The notes under the pieces: model-generated
What the model saw: only the letters and a program-made list of their open reading frames with translations
Databases searched by the model: none
What the model was told of the DNA's origin: nothing
Program-made: the position numbers and the translations under genes
In this document: piece after piece, positions 57,480 through 64,000 of the stretch
Layout of the letters: each line of letters starts with the position of its first letter
How positions within the stretch are numbered: the stretch's first letter is position 1
DNA from: Dermacentor variabilis
Taxonomy: Eukaryota; Arthropoda; Arachnida; Ixodida; Ixodidae
Length of the DNA: 64,000 nt
Assembly: GCF_050947875.1 (NCBI RefSeq)
Contig: NW_027460291.1
Span: forward strand, 27,304,662-27,368,661
Direction of reading: 5' to 3'

Positions 57480-58383
57480 ATTTGTTTGCTTGTTAGAAGA
57501 GCTTGTGTGCATAAACGACAGCATAAGTCTGAAAAACGGAGTTTTGTTCATCATTTTATTTTCGATGTTCAAGACAAGCAAAGACAGCCTGGATTTACTC
57601 TCTTGCATCAACGTCCAGCAACAGCGGGGCCGTGCTCCCGCATCCAGCTTGTATCAGTCACGCCGCGCGAACCCATTCTGTCACGTTCAACGACCAACAC
57701 CGGAAGACATCTTTCAAGACGTTCAAAAGTAAATTCTGAAAGAACTGACTGAAGCTGCGCCAGGCTCTGCGCTAGCTAAACACAAGACACGCGCTCGAAA
57801 GCAGCACACTCTACGAAGAAGCGATGCTTCACATGTTCCTCGCATTTTTGACACTTTATATACACAGGACCATGCAAACTCTCCTCTGAGTGACTATGCA
57901 AAATTGCAGTTTTTTAATGTGTGTGCAGTGGCATGAAGACTTTTTAAGAGGCTCTCTTTTGACACGTGAACAACAAAAGAGAGAGAATTTTACGAGAATG
58001 GGATGTGCGTAAATTTCGACACATCAAAACATATATGCGAAATAAAAAAAGGATAAATTGGTAGCACATGCAGAGAGTTGTACACTTTTCAAGAAACGGC
58101 GAGTCGCACATGGGTGGCTTTCCACCCCGACATGTGCCACTCAGTTGTGGACTCCAAGGTAGAAAGCTTGGTGTTCCCTGTGGTGAAACATTTTCAGCAC
58201 ATGCGTGAACTGCTGGGCAAATTGCAGTCGGTGTATTTTAGCAAAGTACTTCCCAAACTTGCCGACATAAGCAAAAGGCAAAATTGTGCACCAAACTTGG
58301 CAAAGCCATGTTGCACTGACGGTAATGCGCATTTCATAAAAAAGGCGAATGACATTTTCTTAAGTAATATGTACTTAATTTAA
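57480..58383 (+). pseudogene. Probable YqaJ-nuclease gene relic of the ISL2EU-type element
   Basis: After an acceptor-like TTTGTTTGCTTGTTAG (about 57482-57497), interrupted plus-strand frames include a LTEAAPGSALAKHKTRARKQ segment near 57745 and SPLSDYAKLQFFNVCA near 57880. A final open stretch reads MRELLGKLQSVYFSKVLPKL at about 58201 and ends at 58383. The first and last resemble the pre-nuclease linker and C-terminal helix of SWIM/YqaJ proteins of ISL2EU transposons. The core YqaJ nuclease motifs are not found, so a large internal deletion is likely. The gene converges on the minus-strand transposase at 58695. Confidence 0.35.
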
Positions 58384-58694
58384 ACTGATGTACTATTGTG
58401 TACATAAATTATATTCCATTTATAGCCAGCAAACTATTCATTTCCTGAGTATATCTGACTATAGCAGGGTCAACCTAAGTCTAAAGTGAAACTCTACCAA
58501 CATTCTGCCTTGCCACACAGAACTGCGCCACAAAAAAAGCGGTCAGTTGTTGAAACTTTCATTGCTTGTATTGCTTTATATTGTTAGTTCATTGTGCTTT
58601 TAAGAACCCTAAAAGGCTGAAATCAGTAAAGGACCCCTCTAATATGGCACACAATTTGTTCATGATGCGGATGTAGCACTAAATAAACAGCCCC
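58384..58694. other. Interval between the two convergent genes
   Basis: No coding sequence. It contains the 3' ends of both convergent genes; an AATAAA on the plus strand at 58681 lies just past the minus-strand stop and belongs to neither clearly. Confidence 0.4.
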
Positions 58695-61230
58695 TCACAC
58701 CAAAAAGCTATTGTCTGCCAATATTGGTGAACACAAGTTTGTCATGCCACATGCTACAGTAAAAAGTTTATCAATATGCGGAAGCATTTCCCACAGTATT
58801 CTACCACTAAATATTTTGAATATTTTTGATCTTTGTATGGCCCTTTCAACTTGCACTCTAGCCCTTGCAATGTCAGCCGTCTTCAGGGCTTCAGCTTCAG
58901 AAAACTTGCTCTCCTTTCTTAGGAATGGGGGCCTAACACAGCCCAAAGCACGAGCTGCACATAGCCTCTCAATAAAAAAACCTCTGTCAACCATGATGTC
59001 GTCAGTGAAAGACTCGAACATGTCAAGGAGGCCGCAGTGTTCAGTAATAGCTTTTTCAGATGCACGTCCACCAAATGCATCACTAATAAAGGTGATTGTA
59101 CCTCCGGGACGGACACACACAAGAAATGTAACCGTATAGGTTGATTTATACTGGGAGTACGTCAGTAGACGACACCTTAAACAACCTGACCATTCAAGTG
59201 CAATTTCTGTGCAGTCTACGACCCCTCTTACTCTGATGTACTTCTGAAAGTGCAAAGGTGTATTGTTTAACACCTCCTGTTTTGAGGGCCATTCAATGGA
59301 TGACTGAAGAATTGCTGCAAGAGGAAGTGTGTGAACAAAATAGCTGTGCACATATGATACACTGCATTGAAAGAGCACACCAACTGATGAAAATGAAATA
59401 GCATTATTCAGAATAATAAACCCTAACAGAACTCGATCGTTCGCAGTGGCTTCTAACTTGTTCTCTTTTTCATGGCTCTCCACGAGCTGAACAATCTTAT
59501 TTAGAAGCGTCATGCGTGGAATTCCAGTGAAGGCATTCAGTTTAGAATCGGTAGTAAGAAGTTCTGTGATCTTAAACTTCTGAGCCATGTCATGTGGTAC
59601 GTTGAATTGCATTGCCTTGTCTGCACTAGGTGGTTTCTGGAATTGACGAAGGAGGTTTAGCGCCTCCGTTTCTGTGTGTCCTGAAATGAAAAATAAGTAG
59701 CAGTAGTAGTATTAATATTGGCAATGTTAGTCTATTTATTTACCTAATTTAGTGCCCGATTAAGCACCCGGGAGTTCAGTGGCTTGACGCACCAAGGCCA
59801 GTTTTAGCGGGTAATGCCAACAGGCGGGAAGGGTAAGGGGGGTTGGATAGCAAAAGGACAACCGAGCCAGTGTTCAATTTTAGCATAAAGGCAAGGACAG
59901 ATGGGGCAAGATCAGTCTAGACGCAAGTGATATAGACATAGATACCAGGGTGGAGGTAACATATGTCTGAATTTGGCGAATGCGGCATGATTCGTGACAG
60001 AGAGGGAAAATGCTACTCCGGAGCATGGGTCAGGTAATGCTACAGTAGGTATTAGGAGCAATTTGCCTCTTGCCGCAATTATGGTAATATTTACAAATCT
60101 TACCTATTGGAATGTCCTCATTTCCTGCATGGCTGCTTGGACAGGAGCTACATGCAGGAAGCCAGACCTGGACAAGTTGATCTGCGGTACACGAACAAGG
60201 AGAAACACATGGATGATCAGTTTTGTCAGAAAAGCTTGTGCACTTGTTTACAAATTACGCGCATATGTAATGAAGAACACAAAAACAACCCAACCATGCA
60301 GTAACTGATACTTCATGTGAAGCGTCTTTTGTATGTCACAAGTAGAAAACTGTCGCGACTCACCATGAAAACAAGTTCTCGGCATTCTGTGATGGTGACG
60401 CAGTTATAAACGGGGTGATAAGGCACAGCTTAAGCAGTTGAAGCATGCTGACAGGCAGAAGTTCAAGAAATCTTGCAACGCTTTCCACCATGAGAACTCA
60501 CAAAAGTTTTCGGCTGCACATGGAACGACTGGGGGCACGCAGGTGCAAACTTTCTCTCGAGACACAGCTGGCGGTAAACCGTTTTGATGAATACTTCCTG
60601 CAAATTGATAATGCAGTAGCAGTCGCGTTTAACATACTAACAGCGATACTTACGTATTTGTGGCAGCGTTGCAATACATCAGCGGAATCAATGAAACAGG
60701 TAAGCGCCGCGTACCAAGCGCATGAATGCAATGACTCTAGAAACTATAGAATGTCGGCGCCGCGAATTAAGACATAGATAAGGCATAGAAGGCTATTATT
60801 TTTCTCAAATATAAACACAGGATTACAGTACGTACCGTTGCTGGCCTCTGTCAGTTTCCTTCTGCTTGGTCTGGGTTTCACTTGCGTTTCGTGCGTCTGC
60901 ACCGGTACTGTTAGTAAAGGCACGGCCACATTCTTCAGCCGCGGCAGACGAGCCTTTAGATTTCCATCTTGTGAAAAACCACAGCACCGCCAAACAAAGT
61001 TAACAACATCCGCAATGAACGACCAGTTGGGCAAAAAACTTACCAAGGTGGCTCCAGAAGTAGTCTTCCTGTTTGAGCTGCTCGCTGCAAACAAACATCT
61101 CGCCGGTGATTTTTTTGCAGATGCGCATCTTTTCAGCCCACAATTTCTGGAGTTTCTTGTCTCTCGGCAATACATGGAGGCTTACCTCCCCCGCTACGGC
61201 ACGGTTTGAGCATTGCGGCACGCTGCACAT
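58695..61230 (-). CDS. THAP-domain DDE transposase, ISL2EU/Harbinger-like, three exons, 434 residues
   Basis: The exons are 61230-61044, 60967-60836 and 59680-58695. Donors (G|GTAAGT, G|GTACG) and acceptors (TTCACAAG|, CATTTCAG|) keep one open frame of 434 codons. Exon 1 starts MCSVPQCSNRAV and holds most of the THAP zinc-finger domain. Exon 2 completes it with RLKNVAVPLL, the AVP box. Exon 3 is a DDE domain of the ISL2EU type: RGVVDCTEI (D262), a QYKSTYTVTFLVC segment, FGGRASEKAIT, IMVDRGF (D338) and RVQVERAIQRS (E385). At the THAP C-x2-H position the residue is Gln (FVCSEQ, Q51). In other THAP domains this is His, so DNA binding may be impaired. The ATG at 61230 is preferred over an earlier one at 61296 because the THAP domain starts there. 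Confidence 0.75.
59994..60777 (+). other. Intron region of the THAP-DDE gene, unassigned on the plus strand
   Basis: Most of this lies in the 1155-base second intron of the minus-strand THAP-DDE gene. Plus-strand open frames (60445-60777) include a GTAAGC donor-like site after AATGAAACAG at 60699, but no family is recognised, so I do not call a gene. Confidence 0.3.
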
Positions 61231-61399
61231 GTGATTACTAGGCGCTTTTTTTCCCTCTTCGGCGCGTCCATGACTACCGCGAGACCGAACCTCCAAACTG
61301 CGTAGCAGATTTCTATCACCGCGTTACTGCTTCGGAGGAGGGCCACGTGGCGCCGCCTGCGTTGCTGGAACGACCGAATAGTTCACTGACTTGACCACT

Positions 61400-62009
61400 G
61401 GCAAGCATCAAGCATGATAATCGTCGCCTTACTCGTGAACCACACTCTGCTTTCAGCCATACCACCCAGGCTTTGCAAGAACTCGCCACATACTGTTTCG
61501 AAGAAGCTCATTTCATTTATCTTGTCTTGGGAAAATATGAAACCGACAGCCTGGAGGATCGGCTTGCAAAATACCGGCAGTTGTCAGGGGCCAACAACCA
61601 TGTGCCCATCAGTCAAATATCAGTCAAAGACAAAGCTGTGCTTGGAAAGCGTTCAAGAATTCCCCGAGCTGGACAAGCTGCCAGCATCAAGTGTGTGTCA
61701 AAGGTAGATCGTTATTCATTGAAGAATAAATTTCGTGTCCCCGTGACAGATTTCGACACTGAGGCAAATGCGTCTAGGCTGCCAGCTGTGACCTATGTTG
61801 CCGGCCATTGGGCCCGTGCTGCTTTGAAGAAACTAACATGTACATCGTACAGTGAAAACCTTGTTTACCAAGATGTAGACTTAGCAATGCTGAAAATGTC
61901 CAGAAGTGGGCTGAAGTTCCCACGAGCCGCTGTTGTAGATGCTCTTCTTTTCACAGAAATTGTGCTGGAGAGGCTCAGGACCTTCAACACAGTTTTTCAG
62001 CCTTCCTAG
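61400..62009 (+). pseudogene. P-element/THAP9-like transposase, C-terminal part
   Basis: A plus-strand frame reads FSHTTQALQELATYCFEEAH, then TDSLEDRLAKYRQLSGANNH, the typical C-terminal motif of P-like transposases. After that come TYVAGHWARAALKKLTC and VDALLFTEIVLERLRTFNTV, to a stop at 62009. The canonical cysteine after KKLTC is replaced (CTSYS). It would follow the middle part at 49150-50640 in a complete protein. The intervening 10.7 kb holds the ISL2EU-like element and gypsy-2, so the two pieces may be halves of one split element; this is an inference. Confidence 0.55.
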
Positions 62010-63090
62010 ACAGAAGGGGGCACTTGTGGGCCTTGTATTTTCAGTCCATGGAGATACTGAAGACCGAAATATCTTTGATTTTTGTCGCACAACAGAGTAG
62101 GAGATGGAGCTTGTCGTAAGTACTTCAGTGAATACACTGTTGAACAATTTGTGCCGCAGAGAAAATGATAAATTGTGCCATGCCTTGAACCAATGAAAAG
62201 TAAAAGTCTTGAAAGCTTGAATATTTTTTTTTGTCATGGCAGAATTTGTCTGGCTAGGCTGAACGTACGTGGGCAAACCTTCACTGTAGACTTCAGTTGT
62301 ATGTGACAAGGTTATTATTTTATTAATGCACCTGTGTTAAAAAAACTTATTTTTGCTTATGCTGTCTGTTTTTTAAGGGTGTCATAAAGCCTATTCTTTC
62401 TTAGGGCACTATAAGCTACAGTACTTTATAGGTTCACGTTTTTGATCATTTGTGTATCAAACATTTAATTTCTGGATGTGGCTTCTTCAATGTCTCAGCA
62501 TTTTGTGAAATCTCACAACCCTTGCAAACAAGGCTGGTGGAAATGGGAAAGTGGGAATAGCTACTGTGAAGGTTTGTTTCGTCAATAGTTTGTGCATTGA
62601 AACTGTGATGGTGACAAACTGGTTTCAGCAAATGATCCTTGAAATGAATGTCGAAGAATAACTGAACAAGAAATGTACATTTATTTCTACTTCTTGGGCA
62701 TCACGTTTGTTCATATTTAGGAAAACATTATTCCGGGCTTTGGAAATAAGGTTTCGCTACTCAACACGCCAGAAGGGGGGCAGCGAAGATGAACATCATC
62801 TTACAGATATGCATAAATAACTCCACACCTTCGCAAAAATCTTCTAGTAGCATACAGGACAATAGGAGTGCGGACCAGGTGCTTTTGGAGACATATACGC
62901 AGTGGATGTTAGTACTGAAAGAGTCCAACCGAAAATTACTTCTTTATGATGGTGTTGAATGCGAAGTAGTCGTTCTGAGTCGTTCTGCGAAAAGCCGCAA
63001 TTATTGCCCGCAAATATTACGTCAAACTCCTGCCTTTGCTTCAGGTTTGTTGCTGCCTTTGTTGATAAGTTCGACATCATCCAGCCATCT
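62010..63090. other. Unassigned stretch
   Basis: AT-rich. No gene, RNA or repeat is recognised; the first few hundred bases may be 3' sequence of the P-like relic. Confidence 0.45.
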
Positions 63091-63094
63091 GCTA

Positions 63095-63290
63095 GCCGCC
63101 TGGTTAACTCGGATGGTAGAGCGGCTGCCTCAGAAAGGCGGTGGTCCCGGATTTGATTCCCGGACCAGGGGGAATTTTTCTTCAATTGCGAGGCTTTTTT
63201 TTTTCGAGGAACCCGTATGGGGTTTCTTTTTGAGCAATTGCTACGATCGGGTGGATGTCTCATTTTCCCTTATTAATTTATTAACTTTAT
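63095..63290 (+). mobile_element. tRNA-derived SINE
   Basis: The head starts GCCTGGTTAACTCGGATGG (A box) and has a B box in GGATTTGATTCC. It forms a nearly full tRNA cloverleaf: CCTGGT pairs with ACCAGG, and a CTGCC/GGCGG stem closes an anticodon loop TCAGAAA. The loop lacks the usual T33 and the T-stem is imperfect, so it is not a working tRNA gene. The body continues with GAGGCTTTTTTTTTCGAGGAA and ends in TTCCCTTATTAA. Boundaries are approximate. Confidence 0.6.
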
Positions 63291-63878
63291 GAATGCGAAG
63301 AACCAGCCAGCGCCAATAATTTCTGTGGCAGCTCTACATGTTTTGCAGTGAAAGAAAAAAATATTCACTTGGCTAGGTTGCTATTACTTCCTGTAAAGTG
63401 ATAACTTTTTAAAACTATAATTGTTATGGCACGCACTGGCGGTGCATTTGTGTATCGTGCTGATTATAGTTCAAAAAAATTGCCTACGCGCGTTCCTGCA
63501 GTCGTCGTGCGAGCCTGCATGGTGAAGCCGGCTCGTAGGCCCATCCGACTAGCGTGACGCCATGCCTTCATGTGGAGCCCTTGAAGTTGTCTAGGTGGCT
63601 TTGCCCAACGATAGTAGACTACGTTCAGTTTTAAAACTTGGCGAGGTCGCACGGAACCGCCACGGATTTGTGAATCCGTGGTGCTGCCATCGCAACACGG
63701 ATTTGTGAATCTGTGGTGCTGCCATCGCACCCAGATCCACGTTTTCTGGCTGCCACTGTGAGAAAGGCTGCGATGCCATTGTGTGTGGCGGCAATCTTTG
63801 CTTTTATCTCGCACAGCAGGTTGATTATTTCGATGATGACCTAATCGTGCATAATAACAGTCATATTCAAAACAAACC
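63291..63878. other. Unassigned stretch upstream of the THAP start
   Basis: No gene is recognised. It includes the 45-bp tandem duplication described separately at 63656-63735. Confidence 0.4.
63656..63735. repeat. Tandem duplication with an internal palindrome, about 37-45 bp units
   Basis: CACGGATTTGTGAATCCGTG and the following GTGCTGCCATCGCA are repeated almost exactly about 38 bases later (second copy CACGGATTTGTGAATCTGTG). Each unit can fold into a short hairpin. Confidence 0.75.
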
Positions 63879-64000
63879 ATGCCGACGTGTTGCGTTCCCG
63901 GCTGCAGAAGTGGCTACAAGAACGACGAGAACCGTTCCATGCGTCAATTTTTTGCTCTCTCAGCGATCAGCATCCCCGTTAAGTGTGGAATAGAGCCAAT
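63879..64000 (+). pseudogene. Start of a THAP-domain coding region, probably broken; runs off the right edge
   Basis: The frame starts with ATG at 63879 and reads MPTCCVPGCRSGYKND, the standard opening of THAP zinc-finger proteins. After residue 23 the THAP pattern (a FFxxP...xLRxxW motif) continues instead in another frame (SDQHPR-stop-VWNRAN), with a TAA inside it. A frameshift plus a stop therefore seem to break the domain. It may begin another THAP-bearing transposon or a decayed host gene. Confidence 0.5.

Noticed and set aside
63096..63168. tRNA-like cloverleaf near 63.1 kb as a functional tRNA
   Set aside because: The anticodon loop lacks T33, the first acceptor pair and the inner T-stem pair are mismatched, and a SINE body follows directly.

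Overview
The window reads as metastriate (hard) tick nuclear DNA, probably Rhipicephalus, Dermacentor, Haemaphysalis or a close relative. The reasons are a Ruka-type tRNA-derived SINE with a target-site duplication, RTE and I-type LINEs, Penelope-like elements and Ty3/gypsy elements of kinds common in ticks, long (TA)n and (ATT)n arrays, and splice-interrupted genes. No bacterial or viral genome is present. The taxonomic call is an inference from repeat content. Almost everything recognisable is transposon-derived. The only candidate host gene is two minus-strand exons near 5.4-6.3 kb.

Layout. 1-4.3 kb and 7.2-10.4 kb are two inverted copies of one repeat. Each ends in the same CACTCT terminus with many ACACCC/GGGTGT motifs, and each carries the same degraded Penelope-like insertion. 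The second copy may be the left part of a TA-flanked element of about 9.2 kb (7229-16431) that also contains an RTE fragment. 4.3-7.2 kb holds the candidate host exons. 16.4-26.0 kb is tandem-repeat and microsatellite DNA holding two LINE insertions: a 5'-truncated tail (18720-19109) and a full-length but decayed I-type LINE (19963-25535, with an 11-bp duplication). 26.1-30.5 kb is a decayed mariner with a SINE and a small TA-flanked MITE inside. 30.6-38.0 kb holds LINE and Penelope fragments plus a nearly complete but frameshifted Penelope-like element.

38788-44080 is a complete Ty3/gypsy element on the minus strand. Its LTRs look identical, gag and pol are open, and a -1 frameshift site joins them. 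44.1-48.7 kb holds short tandem repeats and a decayed RTE LINE. 49.1-62.0 kb is best read as a nest: two pieces of a P-element/THAP9-like transposase flank a probable ISL2EU-type transposon. That transposon has a plus-strand SWIM/YqaJ-like gene, broken, converging on a minus-strand three-exon THAP-DDE transposase that is still open. Its plus-strand gene is split by a second, dead gypsy element (51420-56659). 62-64 kb has a tRNA-derived SINE and the start of another THAP coding region, which appears broken.

Only two autonomous-looking coding sets are intact: the gypsy element at 38.8-44.1 kb and the 434-residue THAP-DDE transposase, whose DDE triad is complete although one THAP zinc ligand appears to be replaced. 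The remaining protein-like sequence is relic.
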